Part shown: one piece after another, positions 1 to 7,138 of the stretch
How the letters are laid out: the number at the start of each line of letters is the position of its first letter
Numbering within the stretch: the stretch's first letter is position 1
From: Firmicutes bacterium UBA3738
GTDB taxonomy: Bacteria; Bacillota; Clostridia; Peptostreptococcales; Anaerovoracaceae
NCBI GenBank assembly: GCA_002372505.1
Contig: DFGY01000093.1
Coordinates: forward strand, 1 to 21,344
Direction of reading: 5' to 3'
Length of the DNA: 21,344 nt
Notes under the pieces: generated by a model
The model's database searches: none
Seen by the model: only the letters and a program-made list of their open reading frames with translations
Told to the model about the DNA's origin: nothing
Translations under genes and position numbers: made by a program

Positions 1-2
1 CC

Positions 3-260
3 TTCTCAACTCCGAAAGTCAGGTTATATCACTATTTTACAAGCGGTCAACAAAAATTCGTCCTCCACTCGGATAGTGAGCAAGCCAGATATGAAGAAAT
101 TACTGAAAAAAAGCAAACTCAGAAAGAAAAAGTAAATCCGACACGCAAAAAACGCGAAGTGCAACAAATCCCTGAAGTTCGTAATTGCAATAACTGCAGG
201 GATTTTTATGACCTAAAACTGTCAAAGATGGGATTATACACAAAATCGGTCTATTTGTAA
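3..260 (+). CDS. unrecognised partial ORF entering from the left edge
   Basis: A frame stays open from the first complete codon at position 3 to a TAA at 258-260 (85 codons), so if real it is the C-terminal part of a rightward gene starting outside the window. The product is hydrophilic, with a central Lys/Glu/Gln-rich stretch and a C-terminal CNNC motif followed by RDFYDLKLSK. I do not recognise it. Its stop lies only 8 bases from the convergent tgt stop. The stretch is visibly more AT-rich than tgt, which fits accessory or imported DNA but also makes a chance open frame more likely to be non-coding. No ribosome binding site can be judged because the start is not visible. Confidence 0.3.
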   Translation, partial: FSTPKVRLYHYFTSGQQKFVLHSDSEQARYEEITEKKQTQKEKVNPTRKKREVQQIPEVRNCNNCRDFYDLKLSKMGLYTKSVYL

Positions 261-268
261 AATTGTTT

Positions 269-1381
269 TTACATATATCCGTAACTCCGGTAGAATTTCT
301 CTTTGTATTCCTCGAAGCGGTCTTCCTCTATGGACTTTCTGATTTTCTCCATGGTCTTTATGAGGAAGTGAATGTTGTGCTCGGAAAGGAGCATGTGGGA
401 AAGGATTTCCCCGGATCTGAACAGATGGTTCAGGTAGGCTCTGGAATAGTTCCGGCACACATAGCAATCGCATTCCGGGTCGAGAGGCGTAAAGTCTCTT
501 TTGAATTTTGCGTTCTTTATGTTTATCTGACCGCTGTGGGTAAAAGCTGCGCCGTGGCGGGCAAGCCTTGTGGGAAGGACACAGTCAAACATATCGACTC
601 CCCTTGCCACTCCTTCAAAGAGATAGTCCGGGGTTCCTACGCCCATGAGATATCTGGGCTTTTCCTCCGGCAGGAAGTCCACACATTCATCCAGTACTTC
701 GCACATTAATTCCTTAGGCTCCCCTACGGAAAGGCCGCCGATTGAATAGCCGGGCAGGTCCATGTCCACTATATCCCTGGCGCTTTTCTCTCTCAGATCC
801 AGATACATTCCCCCTTGCATGATTCCAAAGAGGGCCTGATTTTCCCTGTTGGTCCAGGCATCCTTGCAGCGAGCCAGCCACCTGGTGGTCCGCTCCATGG
901 AAGGAAGTACGTATTCCCTATCCGCCGGATATGGGGCGCACTCGTCAAAGGCCATCATAATGTCCGAGCCGAGAGCCTGCTGCACTTCAATAGAGCTTTC
1001 CGGCCCCAGCATGTGTCTGGAACCATCTATGAAGGAGGCAAACTCCACGCCTTCCTCAGTAATCTTTCTCAGGTCACCGAGGCTGAATACCTGAAAGCCG
1101 CCGCTGTCCGTGAGAATAGGTCTGTCCCAGTTCATAAACTTGTGAAGACCACCGGCCTCCCTGACAATGTCAGCCCCCGGTCTTAAGAACAGGTGATATG
1201 TATTGCCCAGAATTATCTCCGCGCCATTTTCCTTCAGAGTCTCCGGCTTTACCGCCTTCACCGTGGCCGCCGTGCCAACAGGCATAAACACAGGCGTCTG
1301 AATAGTGCCGTGCTTCGTGGTAATCTCACCCCTCCTGGCCTTGCCATCCTTTTTTATCAATTTATAAGTTAACGAACCCAT
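269..1381 (-). CDS. tgt: queuine tRNA-ribosyltransferase (tRNA-guanine transglycosylase)
   Basis: This enzyme exchanges guanine 34 for preQ1 in GUN-anticodon tRNAs, the committed step of bacterial queuosine synthesis in the cytoplasm. The 370-residue product is full length for the family. D92 lies in TDSGGFQVFS and D266 in MFDCVLPTR, matching the two catalytic aspartates. The zinc site is complete: C304, C306, C309 (CDCYVC) and H335. Substrate-binding motifs FDECAPYP and GLSVGEP are present. An AAGGAG ribosome binding site precedes the ATG. It is the last gene of the ruvCAB-queA-tgt block and sits 142 bases below queA. That gap contains a repeat element, so tgt may depend on readthrough. No yajC or secDF follows, although these are common neighbours in other bacteria. 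Confidence 0.98.
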   Translation of the reverse strand: MGSLTYKLIKKDGKARRGEITTKHGTIQTPVFMPVGTAATVKAVKPETLKENGAEIILGNTYHLFLRPGADIVREAGGLHKFMNWDRPILTDSGGFQVFSLGDLRKITEEGVEFASFIDGSRHMLGPESSIEVQQALGSDIMMAFDECAPYPADREYVLPSMERTTRWLARCKDAWTNRENQALFGIMQGGMYLDLREKSARDIVDMDLPGYSIGGLSVGEPKELMCEVLDECVDFLPEEKPRYLMGVGTPDYLFEGVARGVDMFDCVLPTRLARHGAAFTHSGQINIKNAKFKRDFTPLDPECDCYVCRNYSRAYLNHLFRSGEILSHMLLSEHNIHFLIKTMEKIRKSIEEDRFEEYKEKFYRSYGYM

Positions 1382-1523
1382 ATAATCTCCTTTTCAAAGC
1401 GTTTCACGGGGACAGGCTTTTTGTTTCACCTACAATTCAGGTATGCCTTCTCCGTAATCTTGATTACGCTTATCGTTTTATTATTGTTGTTTTATAATAG
1501 CATATATATCTGCTAATTATTAA
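1382..1523. other. queA-tgt intergenic spacer with repeat and small inverted repeats
   Basis: This 142-base gap separates queA from tgt. It contains the tgt ribosome binding site, a 32-bp repeat (1399-1430), and an inverted repeat at 1453-1468 (cgtaatct followed by tgattacg). Near the queA stop there is another weak one, with arms tagca (1498-1502) and tgcta (1511-1515). The rest is AT-rich. I see no convincing promoter or terminator with a T-run. The 1453-1468 hairpin could be a weak attenuator or RNA-processing signal; that is inference. Confidence 0.5.
1399..1430 (+). repeat. 32-bp REP-like repeat, intergenic copy
   Basis: This copy reads gcgtttcacggggacagg then ctttttgtttcacc on the plus strand. 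It is the exact reverse complement of 1735-1766 inside queA. The unit carries GTTTCAC on both sides of a GGGGACAGG core. It lies just ahead of the tgt ribosome binding site. A perfect 32-base match at two places only 300 bases apart is not expected by chance. Confidence 0.9.
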
Positions 1524-2579
1524 TCATATAATTAGCATAGCGTCCCCGTAGCTGAAGAACCGATACTTCTCACGCACTGCCTCTTCATAGACTTTCAAGA
1601 TTTTCTCCCGGTCGTAAAAGGCCGAAATGAGCATCATGAGGGTGGACTTAGGCAGGTGAAAGTTTGTAATCAGGGAATCCACGATTTTGAATTCATATCC
1701 CGGATATATAAATATTCCCGTGCTGGAATTTCCTGGTGAAACAAAAAGCCTGTCCCCGTGAAACGCGGCGCTTTCGAGGGTTCTGGTGGAGGTGGTGCCT
1801 ACTGCTATTATGCGGCCGCCCTTCTCTTTGGTTTCGTTGATTAAAGCGGCGGCTTCTTCGCTGATTTCGTATTCTTCGAAGTGCATGTGGTGGTCTTCCA
1901 CTTTTTCCGCTTTTACGGGGCGGAATGTTCCTATGCCTACGTGGAGGGTGACTTTTGCGATTTTAACACCTTTGGCCTTAACCTTTTCCAGCAGTTCTTC
2001 CGTGAAGTGGAGGCCGGCTGTAGGTGCGGCAACGCTGCCCTCTTCACGGGCGTATACGGTCTGATATCTGTCGCTGTCTGCTTCGTCAGCGGGTCTTTCT
2101 ATATATGGCGGCAGTGGCATAGAACCGATTTCCTCCAGACGTTCCATGAAAATGCCCTCATAGTCGAATCTGACGATGCGGGTGCCGTCTTCACCGTAGT
2201 CCAGTATCTCGGCTTTCAGCACATTTTTTTCGTCGTCACTATGCTTCCCGAAAATAACTTTGTCACCGACTTTGAGCCGTCTGCCCGGTCTTACCATGGT
2301 CTCCCAGGTATCACCCTCCAGCCTTTTAGTCAGGAGAAATTCAATTTTCGCTCCTGTGCCTTCCTTTTCGCCGAAGAGGCGGGCCGGAAGAACCTTTGAG
2401 TCGTTTATTACCAGGCAGTCCCCCGGGTTCAGGTAATCTATTACATCGTAAAAATGCCTGTGGAATATTTCGCCGCTCTTTCTGTCCACTACAAGAAGGC
2501 GCGAATAATCGCGCTTCTCCGATGGCTTTTGGGCTATTAATTCCTCAGGCAGGTTATAGTCAAAATCACTTACGTTCAT
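1524..2579 (-). CDS. queA: S-adenosylmethionine:tRNA ribosyltransferase-isomerase
   Basis: QueA transfers and isomerises the ribosyl group of S-adenosylmethionine onto preQ1-tRNA to give epoxyqueuosine, the step after Tgt. The 351-residue product has the family landmarks: an N-terminal FDYNLPEELIAQ, CLVINDSKVLPARL, AAPTAGLHFTEELL, HVGIGTFRPV, GTTSTRTLES, FIYPGYEFKIVD, LITNFHLPKSTL and the C-terminal FFSYGDAMLI. The start is an ATG 20 bases below the ruvB stop with only a weak purine-rich GAAAGATAG ahead of it, so translation may be coupled to ruvB. Residues 272-282 come from a 32-bp repeat unit that also occurs in the downstream spacer. This variable loop is the only odd part of an otherwise ordinary enzyme. 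Confidence 0.98.
   Translation of the reverse strand: MNVSDFDYNLPEELIAQKPSEKRDYSRLLVVDRKSGEIFHRHFYDVIDYLNPGDCLVINDSKVLPARLFGEKEGTGAKIEFLLTKRLEGDTWETMVRPGRRLKVGDKVIFGKHSDDEKNVLKAEILDYGEDGTRIVRFDYEGIFMERLEEIGSMPLPPYIERPADEADSDRYQTVYAREEGSVAAPTAGLHFTEELLEKVKAKGVKIAKVTLHVGIGTFRPVKAEKVEDHHMHFEEYEISEEAAALINETKEKGGRIIAVGTTSTRTLESAAFHGDRLFVSPGNSSTGIFIYPGYEFKIVDSLITNFHLPKSTLMMLISAFYDREKILKVYEEAVREKYRFFSYGDAMLII
1735..1766 (-). repeat. 32-bp REP-like repeat, copy inside queA
   Basis: This is identical over all 32 bases to the reverse complement of 1399-1430. In the queA frame it encodes residues 272-282, AFHGDRLFVSP, just after the conserved GTTSTRTLESA motif and before IFIYPGYEF. The frame is preserved through it, so the repeat has become part of the protein. 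Confidence 0.9.
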
Positions 2580-2599
2580 ATTCTATCTTTCGTCCTCGT

Positions 2600-3664
2600 C
2601 TATTCATCGCTGCCGGTATCCCCGGTGTCCATGGCCAACTGCTCGCCTACAAATTCGAGGCCGAGATGGTGGTATGCCAGCTCCGATGCGACTCTTCCCT
2701 TCTGGGTCCTGTGAAGGAATCCGGCCTGTATTAGATATGGCTCGTAGGCATCTTCAATTGTAATGCGCTCCTCGCCGATAGATGCTGCAATGGTATCAAT
2801 TCCAACAGGACCGCCGCCGAATCTTTCGATTATTACTCTGAGAATCTCACGGTCCAGATGGTCGAGGCCCATGTCGTCTACATTCATAGCCTTTAGCGCC
2901 TTCCTGGTAGCCTCCATATCTATGGTGCCGTCCCCTTCCACCTGGGCGAAGTCGCGGACTCTCTTAAGGAGCCTATTTACGACTCTCGGGGTTCCACGGG
3001 ATCTAATCGCTATTTCCTTTAGAGCCTCGTCTGCAGCGTCTGCTCCCAGTAGACCTGCCGTACGTGAGGCTATGGTCATAAGCTCTTCAGTTGTGTAGTT
3101 TTCAAACTTCAGTACTACGCCAAATCGATCCCTGAGCGGCGCGGAAAGGCTGCCGGCCCTTGTGGTGGCGCCGATTAACGTAAACTTGGCAAGGTCCAGC
3201 CTGATTGAGCGGGCTGAAGGGCCTTTGCCTATGATAATATCCAGTGCATAATCCTCCATTGCCGAGTAAAGCACTTCTTCTACACTGCGGTTAAGCCTGT
3301 GAATCTCGTCTATGAAGAGAACGTCGTTTTCGTTTAGGTTAGTGAGAATCGCTGCCAGGTCTCCGGCTCTGCCTATGGCCGGACCGGAAGTGATGCGAAT
3401 ATCAACGCCCATTTCGTTGGCGATTATTCCTGCAAGCGTTGTCTTTCCAAGACCCGGAGGGCCGTAGAACAGCACGTGATCAAGAGGCTCGCCTCTCATT
3501 TTGGCCGCCTCAATGTAGACCTTCAGGTTGTCCGTCGCCGCCTTCTGGCCGATGTATTCATCCAGAGTCTGAGGCCTTAAGGAAAATTCCCCCTGCTCCT
3601 CTCCGGGAGCGCTTCCCGGGGCGACTATTCTTTCTTCTATTTCGCTGTATCCTGACATATCCAT
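2600..3664 (-). CDS. ruvB: Holliday junction branch migration helicase RuvB
   Basis: RuvB is the AAA+ motor that drives branch migration of Holliday junctions held by RuvA. The 354-residue protein has Walker A GPPGLGKT (68-75), Walker B DEIH (119-122), the sensor stretch GATTRAG (165-171), the arginine-finger region LRDRFG (177-182), sensor 2 GTPR (224-227) and the C-terminal winged-helix signature with YEPYLIQAGFL (307-317). The chosen ATG is preceded by AAAGGA lying within the ruvA 3' end. An alternative in-frame ATG lies two codons further on. Only 5 bases separate it from the ruvA stop, so the two are translated together. The last 15 or so residues are acidic and poorly conserved, as is usual. 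Confidence 0.98.
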   Translation of the reverse strand: MDMSGYSEIEERIVAPGSAPGEEQGEFSLRPQTLDEYIGQKAATDNLKVYIEAAKMRGEPLDHVLFYGPPGLGKTTLAGIIANEMGVDIRITSGPAIGRAGDLAAILTNLNENDVLFIDEIHRLNRSVEEVLYSAMEDYALDIIIGKGPSARSIRLDLAKFTLIGATTRAGSLSAPLRDRFGVVLKFENYTTEELMTIASRTAGLLGADAADEALKEIAIRSRGTPRVVNRLLKRVRDFAQVEGDGTIDMEATRKALKAMNVDDMGLDHLDREILRVIIERFGGGPVGIDTIAASIGEERITIEDAYEPYLIQAGFLHRTQKGRVASELAYHHLGLEFVGEQLAMDTGDTGSDE

Positions 3665-3669
3665 AACAG

Positions 3670-4266
3670 TTAAATCCTTTTCAGTGCAAGTTTAATATAT
3701 TCTTCGACGGAAAGATCCTGTTCTTTTATTCCAACCAGCGCCTCCGCCGCTTCGGCTCTGGCATAGCCCAGGGCAATGAGGGCGTCAAGGGCCTCACCTT
3801 TGTTATCTGAGGCGGCAGCCGGCGATGCACCTTCCATTCCCGTTGGAACCGTAAGGTCAGCTCCCGTGCCTACCTTGTCCTTAAGATCCAGGACTATTCT
3901 CTGGGCGGTCTTCTTCCCTATTCCATTTGCCCTTGTGAGCATGTCGGCATCCTCGTACATGATCGCCTTTCTCACTTCACCGGATGGCATGGCCGAAAGT
4001 ATTGCCATTGCTGCCTTAGAGCCCACTCCGTTTACCGTAATCAGTTTCTCGAAAAGCATAATGCCTTCTTCATCGTCAAAGCCGTATAAACTAATGTCGT
4101 CTTCTCTTACATTCATATAGGTAAAAACGCTGATTTCAGTGCCTTCCTGGGTCATATAGAGCCTGCTGTTTGACGGCACGGAAATCTTAAATCCCACGCC
4201 GCCGGTCTCTATGACCACGCTTTCAGGCAGCTTTATTTCAAGTGTTCCTTTTATATAGTGAATCAT
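3670..4266 (-). CDS. ruvA: Holliday junction branch migration protein RuvA
   Basis: RuvA binds four-way junctions as a tetramer and loads RuvB. The 198-residue protein has an N-terminal OB-fold (about 1-64, MIHYIKGTLE to YGFDDEEG). Two helix-hairpin-helix motifs follow, ITVNGVGSKAAMAIL (about 76-90) and RANGIGKKTAQRIVL (about 112-126). A flexible Ala/Gly-rich linker (about 133-157) leads to domain III (about 158-198, ALDALIALGYARAEA), which contacts RuvB. AGAGGAAAG precedes the ATG at good spacing. It lies 18 bases below ruvC and 5 bases above ruvB, in the order ruvC-ruvA-ruvB. Confidence 0.98.
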   Translation of the reverse strand: MIHYIKGTLEIKLPESVVIETGGVGFKISVPSNSRLYMTQEGTEISVFTYMNVREDDISLYGFDDEEGIMLFEKLITVNGVGSKAAMAILSAMPSGEVRKAIMYEDADMLTRANGIGKKTAQRIVLDLKDKVGTGADLTVPTGMEGASPAAASDNKGEALDALIALGYARAEAAEALVGIKEQDLSVEEYIKLALKRI

Positions 4267-4284
4267 TTGCTCTTTCCTCTCTGA

Positions 4285-4782
4285 TTATCTGCCGCCGGCA
4301 AGCCTTGCAAGGCTCTGGCCGCTGTGTCCGTGTGTAATGGCTGCAGCCAGTGCGTCCGCCGTATCATCGGGCTTTGGCGCCTCTTTCAGTCCAAGGATCG
4401 TCTTTACCATGAACTGCACCTGTTTCTTGTCCGCCCTTCCGTTACCTACCAGTGCCTGCTTTATCTGCAGAGGCGTATATTCCGCAATGGGCAGGCCGCT
4501 GTTGGAACAGGCTAAAAGGGCCACACCTCTTGCCTGACCCACTAAAATGGCCGTCTTGGCGTTACTGTTGAAAAAAAGTTCCTCAACTGCGGCTATATCC
4601 GGCTCATACTGAATAATAATGCTCATGAGCATGGTGTATAAATGCTTGAGGCGATCCGGCATAGGCATGTCCTTATCCGTTAAAATGGAATCGTAAGCAA
4701 CAGGGGTAAAGCTGTTCCCCTTCATATCTATTACACCGTATCCCATTATTGCGTATCCCGGGTCAATCCCAAGTATTCTCAT
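4285..4782 (-). CDS. ruvC: crossover junction endodeoxyribonuclease RuvC
   Basis: RuvC is the metal-dependent resolvase that nicks Holliday junctions symmetrically with RuvAB. The 165-residue product has the RNase H-like catalytic set: D7 (LGIDPGY), E67 (AAVEELFF), and D140 and D143 (DDTADALAAAITH). The KKQVQFMVK segment is also typical. Length is normal. The start is well supported by GGAGGAAAG just upstream. It is the first gene of the leftward block, with its own promoter and a LexA-type box directly upstream, so this operon is probably induced by DNA damage. Confidence 0.98.
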   Translation of the reverse strand: MRILGIDPGYAIMGYGVIDMKGNSFTPVAYDSILTDKDMPMPDRLKHLYTMLMSIIIQYEPDIAAVEELFFNSNAKTAILVGQARGVALLACSNSGLPIAEYTPLQIKQALVGNGRADKKQVQFMVKTILGLKEAPKPDDTADALAAAITHGHSGQSLARLAGGR

Positions 4783-4801
4783 AGCTTTCCTCCGTCATGG
4801 A

Positions 4802-4830
4802 ATTATAGCACACAAACATATGTTTGTAAA
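4802..4830 (-). promoter_or_regulatory. ruvC operon promoter
   Basis: On the minus strand a TTTACA -35 (4825-4830) and a TATAAT -10 (4802-4807) are separated by exactly 17 bases (4808-4824). The -10 lies about 20 bases upstream of the ruvC ATG, with the ribosome binding site between. This would drive ruvC-ruvA-ruvB-queA and perhaps tgt. Confidence 0.8.
4812..4827. promoter_or_regulatory. LexA/DinR-type SOS box over the ruvC promoter
   Basis: ACAAACATATGTTTGT is a perfect 16-bp palindrome. Its core CAAACATATGTTTG differs from the Gram-positive LexA consensus CGAACATATGTTCG by one symmetric change per half-site. It fills the spacer between the ruvC -35 and -10, where repressor would block polymerase. 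LexA control of ruv genes is established in other Firmicutes; direct binding here is inference. Confidence 0.75.
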
Positions 4831-4847
4831 TAATCAGTAAGATTGTA

Positions 4848-4877
4848 TTGAATTTTTATAACCTAAAATGGTATAAT
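4848..4877 (+). promoter_or_regulatory. argR-recN promoter
   Basis: TTGAAT (4848-4853) and TATAAT (4872-4877) are separated by 18 bases on the plus strand, and the -10 lies about 42 bases before the argR ATG. The -35 overlaps TTGAATTTTTATAAC, whose left half resembles an ARG-box half-site (TGAAT) while the right half fits poorly. Autoregulation by ArgR is therefore possible but unproven. Confidence 0.65.
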
Positions 4878-4919
4878 TATTAGCACGCAAATTATTATGA
4901 AGTGTTAGGAGTTTTACAC

Positions 4920-5363
4920 ATGAGATACTCTAGACAAAGTATGGTGCTGGAGCTGATAAAAACGCATGAAATAGAGACTCAGGAGATGCTGTGCAAGCTT
5001 CTCAGGGAGTCTGGTTACGATGTTACCCAGGCTACTGTCTCCCGCGATATCAAAGAGCTGCAGCTCGTTAAAACCATGTCCCCTACGGGGAAGTACAAAT
5101 ACGTACAACACAGGGAAGAAGGTCCCATTACCAACAGATTTGTGAAAATCTTTAAGGAGACCATCCTCTCCGTGGAAGCTGCGGGAAATATTATTGTAGT
5201 AAAGACTCTGTCAGGCTGCGCCAATGCAGCCGCTGAGGCAATTGATTCTCTTAACATGGAGAATATCGTCGGCTCAGTTGCAGGAGATAACACGGTCCTG
5301 GCTGTAGTTAACGACACGAAAAACATTCCCGAACTACTGAACAGATTCAAGGAGTTATTATAA
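4920..5363 (+). CDS. argR: arginine repressor ArgR/AhrC
   Basis: ArgR is the arginine-sensing hexameric regulator of arginine biosynthesis and catabolism. The 147-residue protein has an N-terminal winged helix-turn-helix (about 1-63) with the recognition segment TQATVSRDIKEL (36-47). The C-terminal oligomerisation and arginine-binding domain (about 75-147) contains GSVAGDNTVLAV. I chose the ATG at 4920 because TTAGGAG (4905-4911) sits 8 bases ahead of it. An in-frame GTG at 4902 would add six unlikely residues and overlap that site. The arginine-contact pair is D123-N124 where many family members have Asp-Asp. Its TAA overlaps the recN ATG by one base, the usual Firmicute argR-recN arrangement. 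Confidence 0.95.
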   Translation: MRYSRQSMVLELIKTHEIETQEMLCKLLRESGYDVTQATVSRDIKELQLVKTMSPTGKYKYVQHREEGPITNRFVKIFKETILSVEAAGNIIVVKTLSGCANAAAEAIDSLNMENIVGSVAGDNTVLAVVNDTKNIPELLNRFKELL

Positions 5364-6991
5364 TGATATCACATATTCTAATTCGTGACTTTGCCACCAT
5401 AGAAAACACTGAAGTCAGTTTTCACAAGGGTCTTAACGCAATTACCGGAGAGACCGGTGCCGGCAAATCCGTTGTGGCGTCGGCAATCAGCCTGGCGCTG
5501 GGCAGCAGAGCGGATACGTCCATGGTACGCACCGGATGCGAGACTGCCACAGTTCAGATGGTTGCGGAATACAACAACCACGAAGTCATCATTACCCGCG
5601 AAATATCAACTACGGGCAAGAACTTCTGCCGCATTGACGACCGGATTGTCACTTTAAACGAGCTTCAGGAATTGTGCTCCAAAATTGCCGACGTACACGG
5701 CCAGTACGACAATCAGTCCCTTCTCAACGTGGACAGGCATCTAGGTCTTGTTGACGAATACGAGCACAGCGCAATTGCACCGGTACGCAAGAAGGTGGCG
5801 GAGCTTTATGAAAATTACATATACGCAGGCAAAAGGCTGGAAGAAGCTCGTAAGCAAATCGAAAACAACGATGAAATGAAGGAGTTATTAACATTCCAGA
5901 TCGACGAAATCGAAAAAGCCGCCCTCATTCCCGGGGAAGAGGACAAACACCGGGAAGAGCTTGAAGTAATGGAAAACAACGAACGCATCTACGCCGCACT
6001 GGATGAGGCCTATGCCCACGCCAACGGCGAGGATATCAGTGCCATGAGCAAGCTTGACTCAGTCATTATGCCCATGCGCAACATTACGCAGTTCTCAAGG
6101 GAAGCGGCCGACATCGAAGATGAACTGTCCGACTTTTATTACAGATTCGAAGATATTGCAAACCGCATCCGGGATATGCGCGATAAAATAGTCTTCAATC
6201 CTAACAGAATTGAAGAATTAAATGACAGACTTCACTACATAAAGGAACTGAAGAAAAAATATGGTGAAACCATCGATGAAATACATCTGAAGCGTGACAG
6301 TATGGAAAATGAGCTCCATGCCCTCAATAACCTGGATTCGGAAGTTGACTCTCTACAGCTGGAATATTCCAGAATCGAAGAAATGCTGGCCAATGAAACA
6401 GAGAATCTTACCAGACTCAGAAAAGCTTCAGCCGACAGCCTCCAGGGAAAAATACAGGCTGAGTTAGAAAATCTTAACTTTAACAACGCTCAAATTTCAA
6501 TCGACTTCGATGTGGCACCGGACTTTGGTCCCAATGGCGTGGATAAGGTGGAATTCCTCCTTACAACAAATGTAGGCGAGCCATTAAAACCCTTGTCCAA
6601 AATAGCCTCCGGCGGTGAGATGTCCCGTATAATGCTGGCCTTTAAGAAGATAATCGGCGAATACGACGGCATTGGAACAATGATTTTCGACGAAATCGAT
6701 TCCGGCATCAGCGGTGAGACGGCTGACATAGTCGCCAAGGAGCTGGGCCAGATTTCCAAGAGTCACCAGCTCATTATCATCACTCACCTGCCTCAGATTG
6801 CAGCCTCAGCGGAGCATAATTACCGCATTGAGAAGAGCGACGATAGCTTCAGAACATATACGGTAATCAACGAGCTGTCCGAGAAGGAGAAAATCACTGA
6901 AATAGCAAGGCTTCTTGCCGGTGTAAACATATCCGACATAACTCTTGCCAGCGCTCAGGAAATGATTAATCTGGCAGGCAGCAGGAAGTAG
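5363..6991 (+). CDS. recN: DNA repair protein RecN
   Basis: RecN is an SMC-like ATPase that gathers DNA ends early in double-strand-break repair. The 542-residue product is normal length. It has Walker A GETGAGKS (29-36), a long central coiled-coil region rich in Glu, Lys and Leu (about 150-370), the ABC signature SGGEMSR (416-422) and Walker B MIFDEIDSGISG with D443 and E444. The H-loop region is IIITHLPQIAA. AAGGAG lies in the argR 3' end, 8 bases before the ATG that shares a base with the argR stop, so the pair is translationally coupled. With the divergent ruvCAB it makes a recombination-repair neighbourhood. A strong hairpin follows 56 bases after the stop. Confidence 0.98.
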   Translation: MISHILIRDFATIENTEVSFHKGLNAITGETGAGKSVVASAISLALGSRADTSMVRTGCETATVQMVAEYNNHEVIITREISTTGKNFCRIDDRIVTLNELQELCSKIADVHGQYDNQSLLNVDRHLGLVDEYEHSAIAPVRKKVAELYENYIYAGKRLEEARKQIENNDEMKELLTFQIDEIEKAALIPGEEDKHREELEVMENNERIYAALDEAYAHANGEDISAMSKLDSVIMPMRNITQFSREAADIEDELSDFYYRFEDIANRIRDMRDKIVFNPNRIEELNDRLHYIKELKKKYGETIDEIHLKRDSMENELHALNNLDSEVDSLQLEYSRIEEMLANETENLTRLRKASADSLQGKIQAELENLNFNNAQISIDFDVAPDFGPNGVDKVEFLLTTNVGEPLKPLSKIASGGEMSRIMLAFKKIIGEYDGIGTMIFDEIDSGISGETADIVAKELGQISKSHQLIIITHLPQIAASAEHNYRIEKSDDSFRTYTVINELSEKEKITEIARLLAGVNISDITLASAQEMINLAGSRK

Positions 6992-7047
6992 TCCACTGCG
7001 GATGGTCTAAAGATACTATTTATTATATGACATAAGAGTTGTAAATA

Positions 7048-7083
7048 AACAAAAGACCGGAATGTTGCTTCCGGTCTTTTGTT
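7048..7083. terminator. bidirectional terminator between recN and the symporter gene
   Basis: A 15-bp perfect stem (7048-7062 with 7069-7083, core aaagaccggaa / ttccggtcttt) closes a 6-base loop (tgttgc). It is flanked by A-rich sequence on the left and T-rich on the right, so it can end transcription from both convergent genes. Confidence 0.9.
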
Positions 7084-7138
7084 ATGCTAGCACTTAGTTC
7101 TTATTTTTCTTATGTTCTGATTTCCTACGAATCAGATA

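Noticed and set aside
263..709. Plus-strand ORF of 148 residues antisense to tgt
   Set aside because: It lies entirely within a confidently identified tgt gene with complete catalytic and zinc motifs.
4902..4919. GTG start for ArgR
   Set aside because: It overlaps the TTAGGAG site that is well placed for the ATG at 4920, where the conserved family N-terminus begins.
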